Below, piece by piece: positions 18,291 to 26,976 of a DNA stretch of 64,000 bases (positions are counted from its first letter, which is position 1; every line of letters begins with the position of its first letter). This stretch comes from Gemmatimonadaceae bacterium (GTDB lineage Bacteria; Gemmatimonadota; Gemmatimonadetes; Gemmatimonadales; Gemmatimonadaceae), in the NCBI GenBank assembly GCA_020851455.1, contig JADZCT010000038.1, positions 62,001 through 126,000 of the forward strand. The letters are read 5' to 3'. The notes under the pieces are model-generated. The model had not been told where the DNA came from. It saw only the letters and a program-made list of their open reading frames with translations, and searched no databases. The position numbers were made by a program, and so were the translations under genes.

Positions 18291-19454
18291 ATGCGCGAAG
18301 CGCGCCAGTGCGCCCCGCCGGTAATGGCGCGCCGACGACGTCGCAGGCGCGAGTTGCCGCCCCACGCCGAGGCGCGGCGCGACGCCATGCTGGCCGCTGT
18401 TAAGACCGACGCGCGCGACAGGCCTGGCACGTACCGCCTGGTCGCCGAGGGCGGCGAGGTGCTGTACGTCGGCAAGTCCAAACGGGTGCGCGCGCGACTC
18501 CTGAGCCACTTCCGCGCCGAGTACCCGCGCGACAAGAGCGCCCGGATCATCGCCGAGGCGGCGTCGGTGGCATGGGACTATGAGCCAAGCGAGTTCGCGG
18601 CCTCGCTCGCAGAACTGCGGCTCATCAAGCGATGGCGTCCGCGATACAACGTGATGATGAAACGCGACGCGCGCCACTACGCGTTCGTGCGGCTCACCGC
18701 GGGCACTGCGCCGCGGCTCGACGTGGTGCGCACGGCGCACGCCGACGGCGGAGACACATACTATGGACCGTTCCACGGCGCGCAGCAGCTCGGCGAGGCG
18801 TTGCGCGAGTTGAACGATGCGATCGGCCTCCGCGACTGCGCCCTCGACACCCGTATGCACTTCGCCGACCAGGCAGAGCTTCCGGTCGCTGCGGGTCGCA
18901 CGCCAGGGTGCATTCGCTACGAGATCGGCAGGTGCCTCGGCCCTTGTATTGGCGCAGTAATGGCTGCGGAGTACAATGCACGCGTAGCGCTGGCTCGCGA
19001 GTTCCTCGCCGGTGCGCACGACGCGCCGGTTGCCCTGCTCCGCGAGGCAATGGAAGAGGCGAGCCACCGCCTCGAGTTCGAACGGGCCGCCAGGCTGCGC
19101 GACAAGGTCGCGCGGCTCGAGTCGCTGCAGGACCAGTTTGCGCGGATGCGCGTCGCCATCGAGTCGCTCTCGTTCTGTTACGAAGTACCAGGCGTCAACG
19201 GCGACGACCGGGTGTACGTGATCAGGCGCGGGTGTGTGCGGCACGAGACAACCGCGCCGAAGGATTCGCGTGAGCGCGCCCTGCTCGACACGCTCGCTGC
19301 CGACCTGCTCAGCCCGGCAGCGCAGCGATCACGCGCCGTACCGGCGCACGAGATTGACGAACTGCTCCTCGTGGCGAGCTGGTTTCGGCGGTTTCCGGGC
19401 GAACTGGAGCGGACGCGTCATCGTTTCGGACGGTCGCCGTACATGCGCGTATAG
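18291..19454 (+). CDS. UvrC/Cho-like GIY-YIG nuclease lacking the UvrC C-terminal half
   Basis: About 387 residues from ATG 18291; ATG 18324 is an alternative. The N-terminal GIY-YIG domain has GTYRLVAEGGEVLYVGKSK, then RVRARLLSHF and the E of LAELRLIKRWRPRYN. A cysteine-containing CIRYEIGRCLGPCIG follows, as in UvrC, and then a UVR-like helix pair (HRLEFERAARLRDKVARLE). The RNase-H-like endonuclase domain and HhH of full UvrC are absent, as in Cho. It would make the 3'-side incision in excision repair. The first 35 residues are Arg-rich. Its last 37 bp overlap the convergent gene at 19418. Confidence 0.82.
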   Translation: MREARQCAPPVMARRRRRRRELPPHAEARRDAMLAAVKTDARDRPGTYRLVAEGGEVLYVGKSKRVRARLLSHFRAEYPRDKSARIIAEAASVAWDYEPSEFAASLAELRLIKRWRPRYNVMMKRDARHYAFVRLTAGTAPRLDVVRTAHADGGDTYYGPFHGAQQLGEALRELNDAIGLRDCALDTRMHFADQAELPVAAGRTPGCIRYEIGRCLGPCIGAVMAAEYNARVALAREFLAGAHDAPVALLREAMEEASHRLEFERAARLRDKVARLESLQDQFARMRVAIESLSFCYEVPGVNGDDRVYVIRRGCVRHETTAPKDSRERALLDTLAADLLSPAAQRSRAVPAHEIDELLLVASWFRRFPGELERTRHRFGRSPYMRV

Positions 19455-20194
19455 ACGACGATCGCACCCCATGGCGCGCGGTTTCCCCAGCGCACCGAGG
19501 CGTCCGCCGCGGATACGACGGCGATGAAGTACACGTCCGACGGCTGCACTTGCGCGACCGGCCCCATCGGCACGTCGTCCACGACGAACGCGAGGCAGCG
19601 GTTCACGTAGCGCGTTGCCTGGATGCATTCGCCGGGGCGTCCGATGCGGATTCCCGACACCTGCAGGCCGCGAAGGAGGTCTTCGAAGTCGCGGTAGCGG
19701 CCGCGCTGCTCGGCCACCTTTTCCGGCGCGTATACAGTCCATCCGTGGCGCACCGCGTCGTCGTACGCTCGCTCGTTGGGCGTCTTGCTGCGCTCGTCCT
19801 CGACCCTCACCACGGGAAGTTCTACTGCGTCCGGGTCGGCCCGCAGATCAACCTCCAGCGTATCGGCCGCCGAAGCCCTGATGAAGGCAGAGAATGAGGG
19901 GCGCCAGCCTACCCGGCGCAGGACAATCTGGAACGTCCCGTCCGATGCGAAGGACAGCGTGAAGCGACCGCCCTCGTCGCTCACGACATCAGCAAGGACC
20001 GCGCCTGACGAGTCGGCGGCGGCGACGTGAACGCCGGCGAGCACACGCCGTGAGTCCTGGACACGAACCGTGCCGCGCACTACTTGCGCCGTCAAGGCCT
20101 GCGCCGCGGCGCTACTCCCGACAGCGACCGCCGCCCACATCCACGCGCGCCGGACAGCACCGCGCCCGACATTGCCGCGCGCAGCACGCGACAA
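19418..20194 (-). CDS. Secreted CarboxypepD-regulatory plus TonB plug-like protein without a barrel
   Basis: A 258-residue protein with a probable signal peptide (a hydrophobic run ending near ALTAQ). Residues about 38-115 form a CarboxypepD_reg-like beta domain (VRGTVRVQDSRRVLAGVHV, then DEGGRFTLSF). The C-terminal part resembles a TonB receptor plug: FEDLLRGLQVSGIRIG, FVVDDVPMGP, then VSAADASVRWGNRAPWGAIV and VYTR. No beta-barrel follows. It lies 17 bp behind the DUF4397 lipoprotein at the end of the SusC/SusD operon, so it may interact with that system in the outer membrane or periplasm. Its function is unknown. Confidence 0.7.
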   Translation of the reverse strand: MSRAARGNVGRGAVRRAWMWAAVAVGSSAAAQALTAQVVRGTVRVQDSRRVLAGVHVAAADSSGAVLADVVSDEGGRFTLSFASDGTFQIVLRRVGWRPSFSAFIRASAADTLEVDLRADPDAVELPVVRVEDERSKTPNERAYDDAVRHGWTVYAPEKVAEQRGRYRDFEDLLRGLQVSGIRIGRPGECIQATRYVNRCLAFVVDDVPMGPVAQVQPSDVYFIAVVSAADASVRWGNRAPWGAIVVYTRMYGDRPKR

Positions 20195-20211
20195 GCTCGA
20201 CCTCCGCGCGC

Positions 20212-21066
20212 CTACGGTGCGCTTGGGCGCGGCGGCTGGCGGTCAATCCAGTAGTAGAGCCGAGGCGTACCGTTTGCGTTCGCTCCGGCCGTGATCGCCG
20301 CGGCACTGCCGGGCGTCGCTTTGGAGTAGAGCATCGCAGTTGCCACGGTCCCCGACTGACCCGACCCACCAATCGCGCCCAGATATTGATCGCCGGGCGA
20401 ACCAACCGCCATCGTCGTCGCCGCAATCAGTGGCGTGCCGCGATCACCGGCGGCGTAAACGCGCATTACGAACGCGCCCACCGGACGCTGGGCGTATCCC
20501 GACCGCTGCAGGAACGACACCGCGGCGAACGTCGGAGCGGCAGGCAACGGATCGTTTGCCGCCGACGTGACGTACACGTCAACCGCGCCCAGATCCGGCC
20601 CTGCGTTCGCTACGCGAAAGGCGACGTTCCCCGCCGCAACCGTCGGGAACGTGTCGGTTGAAATCCACAGGCGCTGCCTGGGCGAGGCGCCGCTCCGGGC
20701 ATAGCCGACATGGGTGATCGTGTAGTACACGCTCGGCGACAGCGACAGCGTGGTATCAACGAGAACCGACGTCGTGGTTACAAGATCGGTCGAGTTCGGG
20801 AATACCCGGACGCGCCTGGATCCGGTGCTGTAGCCCTGATAGCCACCAAGACCCTGCGCGCGGAACGGGGTCGCGATAAACGGAGTGGAAAATTCCAGCG
20901 CATCAATGGGGCGGAAGTCGAGCGCCAGTGTGTCGCCCACCGCATTGAAGTAGCGCACATAGGCCAGCGACGGTACCGGGTGCAGCACCGGGTTGCCCGA
21001 GGAGTCTGAGGAGCACGCGGTGGCGGTTACTGCCGCCAGCGCAACGACGACGGATATCGGTCTCAT
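20212..21066 (-). CDS. DUF4397-domain lipoprotein
   Basis: A 284-residue predicted lipoprotein: a short signal MRPISVVVALAAVTATAC with lipobox cysteine C18, followed by Ser/Asp. The body has two similar beta-rich segments opening with LAYVRYFNAVGDTLALDF and VAFRVANAGPDLGAVDVYV, the form of DUF4397 repeats (R-x-x-N-A-x-P-x-x-x-x-V-D-V). The family has no established activity; members are surface or periplasmic. It lies 17 bp behind susD and is probably co-expressed with the SusCD pair, perhaps as an accessory surface lipoprotein. Confidence 0.75.
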   Translation of the reverse strand: MRPISVVVALAAVTATACSSDSSGNPVLHPVPSLAYVRYFNAVGDTLALDFRPIDALEFSTPFIATPFRAQGLGGYQGYSTGSRRVRVFPNSTDLVTTTSVLVDTTLSLSPSVYYTITHVGYARSGASPRQRLWISTDTFPTVAAGNVAFRVANAGPDLGAVDVYVTSAANDPLPAAPTFAAVSFLQRSGYAQRPVGAFVMRVYAAGDRGTPLIAATTMAVGSPGDQYLGAIGGSGQSGTVATAMLYSKATPGSAAAITAGANANGTPRLYYWIDRQPPRPSAP

Positions 21067-21083
21067 CTGACGGGCTCCATGCG

Positions 21084-22757
21084 TTAGTAGCCGTATGTGC
21101 CCTTCGGCGCCGTGTAGGCGTTGCCGCCGCCGAAGCTGTAGAAGGGCTGCAGGCGCGCATCCATCTCTTGGTACGGCACCGGGAACATTGTCGCCGTCCC
21201 TGCGGGGAGGTCACCCCAGCCGCGCGAGTCGGTGTACCAGCACAGGAACTGGCAGGAGAACGCCGTCTCCATACGTTTCTCCCACTTCATCGCTTCCATG
21301 ATTGTGCCGCACGCAACCGTGCTTCCATCGGGCTGCGGTACCAGCGGGACGCACGCGGACCCACCCGCAATCGGTTGCGTTGCCGAAGTGATGTTGCCGA
21401 TGGAAGGCAAGCCGTTCCTGGCGCGCGACGCGTCAATCAGCGCCGCTGCCTGAGCGAACTGCGCGTTCCGGATGTAGCCCTCGGCGATCAGCATGTCCAT
21501 CTCGATCTTGTTGATCGCAGTGTAGGGCCCGTTGTTGTTGCCTGCGCGGATCGGATACCACCGGCGATTCTGATAGAACGAGAATCCGTATCCCTGCGCC
21601 GGTGAATCGTCGCCGGCCGCCTGGTTCTGAATGTACCGTCCCGCGGGCAGCGGGAGCGGCGTGTCCGCCTGCTGCGCCGCGCGCGTTGCCCCCTGTGGGA
21701 AGCGCTTGTCGGGCGTGCGAATCAGGAACCCGCCATCCCTGGTCGCCATCGGCGTGCCGATGAACGCCGCGTATGCGCCCGACGTGTCGGCCATGCCGTA
21801 AATGAGCATTGACATGCCGCTCCAGCCCTGCGAGTACATCTGCGACACGTCATACGACGCATTCCAGCCCTGTGAAGTCGAGATGAGGATATTGAAGTCG
21901 CTCGTGATACCCGCTTTGGCGTCGGCGATGACTTCGGTCCAGTTCACCGCCGCGCGCTCCGCGGGCGTGTGCGCAACCGCGGCCCGAAACCTGGCCTTAT
22001 ACGTCTTGATGAGCTTCAGGAAGTCGGCCTGCGAGAGCGCGTTCTGGTAGATCCACGTGTTCGGGAGCGGGAAGCCGCTTCCCTGAGCGTTGCCGACATT
22101 CGTAGCATCCGGGCTGCTGGCAGTCGCGTACGCGGAGTCGAACATCGCCAGCGCGGCCGTCATTACGGCCTGGTAGCCCGACAGCCTCGGTATCGAATCG
22201 CTCGGCGTGTATGGCGTCACGATTGCGGCGGAATCGTAGGAGATCGCAAGTGAGCCGAGCGCGATCCCGGTCGTGAAGAAGCCGAACGACCGCGCCCGGG
22301 CGTCCTGGGCGAGGGAGCCGAGCGCATTGGGCGGGCTAAGCGTGCTCGCGACCTTCAGCCGGGCCAGCGCCTGCATGCCGTTCGCGGCGCTGCGCGCGGC
22401 GCGCTCGGCCGCGCTGAACACGCCATTCACGCCGGCGTTGCCCGTGCGGTCGTTGATGATCGGCCCGCGTGGCAGGAGCGAGCGCACGTTCATGCTGAAG
22501 TTGTTCAGTTCAGAGTACAGTTCCAGCGAAAGGGCGTGGGCCTCGGTGTTGATGCATCCCGTGCAGCCCAAGGTCGCGGCCCAGAGCTGCTGGTACGTGG
22601 TGCTGATCACCGCCTCCACGCCCGAGGGGGTGGAGTAGGTACGCTCGATGTCGGGGTTATTGACGTTTGGCACGTCGAGAGCCCCGCGGTTCCAGCACGC
22701 GGTGAGCATGCTGGCGACCGTCAGTGCGGCAGCGAGGCGATTGATGAAGTTGCGCAT
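21084..22757 (-). CDS. SusD/RagB-family substrate-binding lipoprotein
   Basis: A 557-residue protein from ATG 22757; the frame extends upstream only as a shadow of the SusC gene. The signal peptide ends in LTAC (C21), giving a lipidated N-terminus. Then come LDVPNVNNPDIERTYSTPSGVEA and a helical TPR-like body. Near the end, KWEKRMETAFSCQFLCWYTDSRGWGDLPAG is the standard SusD C-terminal pattern (W-x-x-R-x-x-E...F-x-x-x-R-W-G). It would bind a nutrient at the cell surface and pass it to the SusC channel just upstream. The ligand (glycan, peptide or other) is not indicated. Confidence 0.88.
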   Translation of the reverse strand: MRNFINRLAAALTVASMLTACWNRGALDVPNVNNPDIERTYSTPSGVEAVISTTYQQLWAATLGCTGCINTEAHALSLELYSELNNFSMNVRSLLPRGPIINDRTGNAGVNGVFSAAERAARSAANGMQALARLKVASTLSPPNALGSLAQDARARSFGFFTTGIALGSLAISYDSAAIVTPYTPSDSIPRLSGYQAVMTAALAMFDSAYATASSPDATNVGNAQGSGFPLPNTWIYQNALSQADFLKLIKTYKARFRAAVAHTPAERAAVNWTEVIADAKAGITSDFNILISTSQGWNASYDVSQMYSQGWSGMSMLIYGMADTSGAYAAFIGTPMATRDGGFLIRTPDKRFPQGATRAAQQADTPLPLPAGRYIQNQAAGDDSPAQGYGFSFYQNRRWYPIRAGNNNGPYTAINKIEMDMLIAEGYIRNAQFAQAAALIDASRARNGLPSIGNITSATQPIAGGSACVPLVPQPDGSTVACGTIMEAMKWEKRMETAFSCQFLCWYTDSRGWGDLPAGTATMFPVPYQEMDARLQPFYSFGGGNAYTAPKGTYGY

Positions 22758-22791
22758 CACGAATCCTCTTCGTCGTCGGGTGATCCGGCGT

Positions 22792-22814
22792 GCCGCCCCT
22801 CCGGGAGGGGCGGC
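22792..22814 (-). promoter_or_regulatory. Strong hairpin between susC and susD
   Basis: GCCGCCCCT and AGGGGCGGC form a perfect 9-bp stem with a 5-base loop in the 71-bp gap between the SusC stop (22829) and the SusD start (22757). No T-run follows. It may protect the upstream message or set the SusC to SusD ratio. Confidence 0.5.
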
Positions 22815-22828
22815 GCGCCGAACGGCGC

Positions 22829-25800
22829 CTACCACGTCGTGCTGATGGTGAACGTCATCGTGCGAAGCGGCGGGAAGTTGTAAGCGTCGTTCGCGTTGAG
22901 CACGGATCCGCTGCTGATATCGGGGTCGAAGCCGGTGTACCTGGTGAACGTCTTGAGGTTGCGGCCCTGAATGGTGGCCATCCAGTTCCCAACTCCCCAC
23001 ACACGTCCGACGCGGTACGACAGGCTCACCTCACGGATCTTCACGAACGATCCGTCCTCGACCGAGATGTTGTTCGGGCCGATCACGTCATACCATCCGC
23101 CGACACCGGACGCGTCTGGCGCGCCGACGCGCCAGTAGTAGCCGATCGGCTTGGCCGTCTCCACCGACTTGCCGAGCTGGCTGACGTCGTGGTACGCGAA
23201 ATCGCCGAGCGACCACTGTTTTTCCTGGTTGTACACGGCGCGGCCGCGGATCGCGTCCACGAGCGCATAGAACGAGAGTCGCTTCCACGTCCCCTGCTGC
23301 GCGATTGACCACCGGAAGTCCGGGATGCTCTTGCCACCCACGGGGAGTTTCAGGACGGGCTTTGCCGTGGCGGTGGAGGTCGTATCGCGCATGATGATGG
23401 GCATGCCCCAGCTTTCCTCGACGCCATACGGCGCCTGCGAGGCGGGGAGCACCGCCTGCCACGCGTTAGTCGTGATCCCGTCCTTCCACGTGCGACCGCC
23501 GGGGCCGACCCAGACGATCAGGCCGTCGTCGTTCCGCTGCCACTCCTTGCCGTCGCCGCACCGGTCGCGGTATGCATACGGAAGCTCGTCGCAGCGCGTG
23601 GTGAAGCGCCTGCCCCAGACCCGCCCGATCGGCTCTCCCGCCGAGTAGAAGAAGAGTCCGCTGAAGAAGTCTGGCACGTTCAGCTTCGACACCATGCTGC
23701 GGCTGGCGTCGTAGTTGAGGCGCATTGACCACGACAGGTCGCGCTTCTCGATGATCGGCACGCTGAGCGACACCTCGACGGTCGTCCCGTCGAGAGTACC
23801 CACGTTCTTGTACTGGCTCGAGAATCCCGCTGCCGCGGGCGGCGTGACCTGGAGTATGATGTTGTTGGTGATGGTGTGCGCACGCGAGATGGTCAGGCCG
23901 TAGCGGTGAAACAACTCGGCGTCTATGCCGATCTCCGTCTCCGTCGCAACTTCGGGAGCGAGGTTCCTGTTGCCGAGCGTGCTCGGGTTGAGCGTGCCGC
24001 CCGTGCCGATCGAGAACGTCTCGTACTGCCAGCTCGCGCCAGGCGTGTTCCCCGCCTGGCCCGTGGACGCGCGCAGCTTGAGCTCGTTGACCTGCCTGGC
24101 AAGCGGCCACCAGCGCTCTTCCGACATCCGCCATGCCATTGACGCCTTGCCGTATCCCTGCCACCGGTGGGACACGCCAAAGGTGGAGAGGCCATCGCGT
24201 CGGCCACTCACGTCCAGGATGTAGCGGTCGCGGTACTCGAAGTTCGCATTCGCGACGAGCCCCACGGAACGCTGCGACGACGAACCCGACCCGATGTTGA
24301 AGTTGGTAATGAGCGCGTTGGTGGTCGTGAGCCCGGGTGCAACGAACTGGGCACCCGACTGGCTGTTGCTGTTATTGTCGCGCTGCTCATAGACCGCCAG
24401 GAGCACGAGGCGCGAGTTGAGCTTCGGTACGAGCTCGTCCTTCCGGAACGTCCAGTCCCAGTTCGCGTTGTACGACTGGCCCGACGAGTTGCTGATGCTG
24501 CCGCTCCCGAGAGGCGTCGAAGGCGACGAGTTCGTCGTGATCCGGTAGCCGATGTTCGTCTGCCCTGCGGAGCCGCTGTTCGACCGGTCGAAGCCGAAGT
24601 TGAACGAGCTCGTCATCCATGGCGCCGGCTGCCAGCGAAGCAGCATCGAGCCCGTGTACCGGTCGCCATCGGTGACCGAGTTGGCCTGCTCCCAGCTGTA
24701 GGCCGGATTCGTGTTCTGGTTGCCTTGGTCGGTGACCACGGACCGCACGAACAGACGGCCGTACTTGTCGCGCCGCAGGAGGTCAACGAACGGCGGCTGG
24801 CGCGTGAGACTGAAGAAGTCCGTCCCGCCCGTGAACTGCTGCGTGCGGGCGTAGTAGTTGCGCAGCGAGAGCGTCCAGTCGCCGCCGAACGTGTTATCCA
24901 CGTTTACGCGGACGTTGTTCCGGTGGTACCCGTCAACGAACACGACCGAACCGCGCTGCCGCAGATCGGACAGCGACGCAAAGTAGTTCGACGCGCCGAA
25001 CCGTCCCTGCATGTCCACCGTGGCGTTCAGGTACGGCCCGGTGGTGAGCGCCTGGCGCACCACGTCGTAAGTGACCGGCCAGAGGTTCACCTGAAAGAGC
25101 CCGCGCAGGTTCTGCTTGGGCGGCGTGAGGGCAATGCCGCCGTCCGTGAGGATCTTCGTCGGTGAAATGATGGTCGTGCCCGACTGCTCGTTGACCCGCA
25201 GCGCTTCCTGATAGAGGTCCAGCGTCTGCATGCAGTCCTGCACGCCGACGGCCGCGGTGGACGTGGACGTGGCGCCGGTCTTGGCGCAGTACCGCGTGCG
25301 CGTCTCGTCCATCGTCAGGAAGTTCGTAAGGGCGGGGCGGTACGCTCCCTCGATGTCGCTCGCGCCGTACTCCGCCCGCGTGCTGAACTTGACGCCATCG
25401 GTTGACGTCTTGCCAGCCTTGGTAGTGATCTGGATTACGCCGGACGCGGCCCGCGAGCCGTACAGCGTAGAGGCCGATGCTCCCTTGATCACCTCGACCG
25501 ACTCGATGTCGAGCGGGTCAATCGAGCCGATACCCTGCGTGGCGATGACGCCGTCCACGATATAAAGCGGAGACGTACTGCCGATGATCGAGTTCGGCGT
25601 GCGGATCATCACCGCCAGGTCCGCCCCGGGCCGCCCGTTGGACGTTGCCGTGTAGAAGCCTGGCACCTTGCCCTGAAGCGCCTGCGTCGGGTTCATGGCG
25701 GGAACCGGCATATCGCTGGCGCTCACCTGCGCAACGGTGAACGGGAGCTTCTTCTGCTCCGTCCCGGCGGTGACGCCGGTGATCACGACCTGGCTCAGGC

Positions 25801-26146
25801 GGTTGACGTCAACCGCGAGCTTGAAGTCGTGTGTCTGCCTTCCCGCGGAAAGCGTGATCTGAACGGTCTGCGGCGTGAAGCCGATTGACCGCACACGCAA
25901 CACCACCTGCTGGCCGGTCACCCGGCTCGCTGGGATGTTCATCGTGTACTTGCCGAGGGCGTCGGTGCCGACCGAGATCGTCATGCTCTCGATCATGACC
26001 TGCGCGCCTTGCAACGGCACGTTGCCGTCGTCGGTCACGGTTCCGGTAATGACCGCTCCCTGCGCCTGCGCGGCTCCCGAGAGGCACAGGGACGACGCCA
26101 ACGCCAGCAGTGCGGCCGCAAGGCGGCCTCCTCTAACCACGCGCAT
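22829..26146 (-). CDS. SusC/RagA-family TonB-linked outer-membrane receptor
   Basis: A 1105-residue protein. It has a signal peptide (ending AAQAQ), a CarboxypepD_reg-like domain (VITGTVTDDGNVPLQGAQVMI), and a linker with SQVVITGVTAGTEQKKLPF. The SusC-type plug has ALQGKVPGFYTATSNGRPG, then SPLYIVDGV and IESVEVIKGASASTLYGSRA. A long beta-barrel ends in an aromatic residue. It forms the TonB-driven channel under the SusD lid. The start ATG 26146 has a clear GGAGGG ribosome site. It heads a leftward operon with SusD, the DUF4397 lipoprotein and the plug-only protein. Confidence 0.93.
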   Translation of the reverse strand: MRVVRGGRLAAALLALASSLCLSGAAQAQGAVITGTVTDDGNVPLQGAQVMIESMTISVGTDALGKYTMNIPASRVTGQQVVLRVRSIGFTPQTVQITLSAGRQTHDFKLAVDVNRLSQVVITGVTAGTEQKKLPFTVAQVSASDMPVPAMNPTQALQGKVPGFYTATSNGRPGADLAVMIRTPNSIIGSTSPLYIVDGVIATQGIGSIDPLDIESVEVIKGASASTLYGSRAASGVIQITTKAGKTSTDGVKFSTRAEYGASDIEGAYRPALTNFLTMDETRTRYCAKTGATSTSTAAVGVQDCMQTLDLYQEALRVNEQSGTTIISPTKILTDGGIALTPPKQNLRGLFQVNLWPVTYDVVRQALTTGPYLNATVDMQGRFGASNYFASLSDLRQRGSVVFVDGYHRNNVRVNVDNTFGGDWTLSLRNYYARTQQFTGGTDFFSLTRQPPFVDLLRRDKYGRLFVRSVVTDQGNQNTNPAYSWEQANSVTDGDRYTGSMLLRWQPAPWMTSSFNFGFDRSNSGSAGQTNIGYRITTNSSPSTPLGSGSISNSSGQSYNANWDWTFRKDELVPKLNSRLVLLAVYEQRDNNSNSQSGAQFVAPGLTTTNALITNFNIGSGSSSQRSVGLVANANFEYRDRYILDVSGRRDGLSTFGVSHRWQGYGKASMAWRMSEERWWPLARQVNELKLRASTGQAGNTPGASWQYETFSIGTGGTLNPSTLGNRNLAPEVATETEIGIDAELFHRYGLTISRAHTITNNIILQVTPPAAAGFSSQYKNVGTLDGTTVEVSLSVPIIEKRDLSWSMRLNYDASRSMVSKLNVPDFFSGLFFYSAGEPIGRVWGRRFTTRCDELPYAYRDRCGDGKEWQRNDDGLIVWVGPGGRTWKDGITTNAWQAVLPASQAPYGVEESWGMPIIMRDTTSTATAKPVLKLPVGGKSIPDFRWSIAQQGTWKRLSFYALVDAIRGRAVYNQEKQWSLGDFAYHDVSQLGKSVETAKPIGYYWRVGAPDASGVGGWYDVIGPNNISVEDGSFVKIREVSLSYRVGRVWGVGNWMATIQGRNLKTFTRYTGFDPDISSGSVLNANDAYNFPPLRTMTFTISTTW

Positions 26147-26501
26147 TGCACCCTCCGGTCTCAGGCGGAGTGAGGGTTCCCAACATCAACTGCCAAACAC
26201 TGGGTGCGTGGTCGCAGGTGCGTCGTTGCACTGGCAACACCTTGGCGCCACAACATGCGCGGGGGGAGAGGTACTGCTCCGGGCATGAAGCAGCCCGGAT
26301 TCAAGTGTTCACCAACAGCCCGAACGACTTCCTGTGCCAACGATTAGCACCAAAGGCCGATTCGCGCAAGAGGGCATGCGACCGGGCGGTGCCGTCGCCG
26401 CGGCCGCGAGGGATGATCGCATCCTATAGAACCTCGGAGTCGGGATCGGGCCTGCAGGCGCCGCGGGTGCGGTCATGCGAGTGACGCCGGCCCCGCCGGA
26501 G
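26147..26501. other. 355-bp intergenic region upstream of the SusC gene
   Basis: No convincing gene. On the minus strand it ends with GGAGGG before the SusC start. Two small hairpins are visible: GTTGC/GCAAC (26225-26238) and CCGGGC/GCCCGG (26279-26298). It should hold the SusC promoter, but no clear -35/-10 or sigma-54 element could be assigned. The open frame at 26146-26484 has no coding look. Confidence 0.5.
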
Positions 26502-26966
26502 TCACGCCAGCTCGACGATCTCCGCCCTCGCCCGGCCGTGCTCGATTCGCAGCAATCCCACGGAAGGTCGCAAGTCGAACCGCCGCGGCCCCGCCGACCC
26601 CGGGTTCACCACCAGCCTGCCGGAAACCTCGTCAATCCGCTGCCGGTGCGTGTGACCGTGCACGATCACGTCGGCCTCGTACGCGGCCGCGAGAGCGTCA
26701 GGCGTTGGCCACCCGACTTCGTGACCGTGGCTCACGTGGATGCGTACGCCTTCGAGCGCGATGTCGAGCGCGGCAACCAGGCCTGGGTGATCTGGCGGGT
26801 CGGTGTTGCCAGCCACCGCGCGCACCGGCGCGATGAGCGCAAGTTCGTCGAGCACATCTTCCCCGCCCACGTCGCCAGCGTGCAGAATGAGTTCGACGCC
26901 GGCCAGGGCCGTGTGCACCTCTGGCCTCACGAGGCCGTGCGTATCGCTGATGAGACCGATCAGCAC
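26502..26966 (-). CDS. YfcE/MJ0936-type metallophosphoesterase
   Basis: A 154-residue calcineurin-like phosphoesterase with all metal-ligand motifs: GLISDTHG (D-x-H), HAGDVGG, AGNTD (GN-D), SHGHEVG and VHGHTHRQ, then NPGSAGPRR. Such small enzymes cleave phosphodiesters, with unknown physiological substrates in most species. It lies 10 bp behind ubiX and is the last gene of the quinone operon, but no quinone-related role is known for this family. Confidence 0.9.
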   Translation of the reverse strand: MLIGLISDTHGLVRPEVHTALAGVELILHAGDVGGEDVLDELALIAPVRAVAGNTDPPDHPGLVAALDIALEGVRIHVSHGHEVGWPTPDALAAAYEADVIVHGHTHRQRIDEVSGRLVVNPGSAGPRRFDLRPSVGLLRIEHGRARAEIVELA

Positions 26967-26976
26967 GTCGTCCTGG

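Noticed and set aside
26146-26484. 112-codon rightward frame in the SusC upstream region
   Set aside because: No homology, no ribosome site and mixed composition; the region is better read as promoter DNA.
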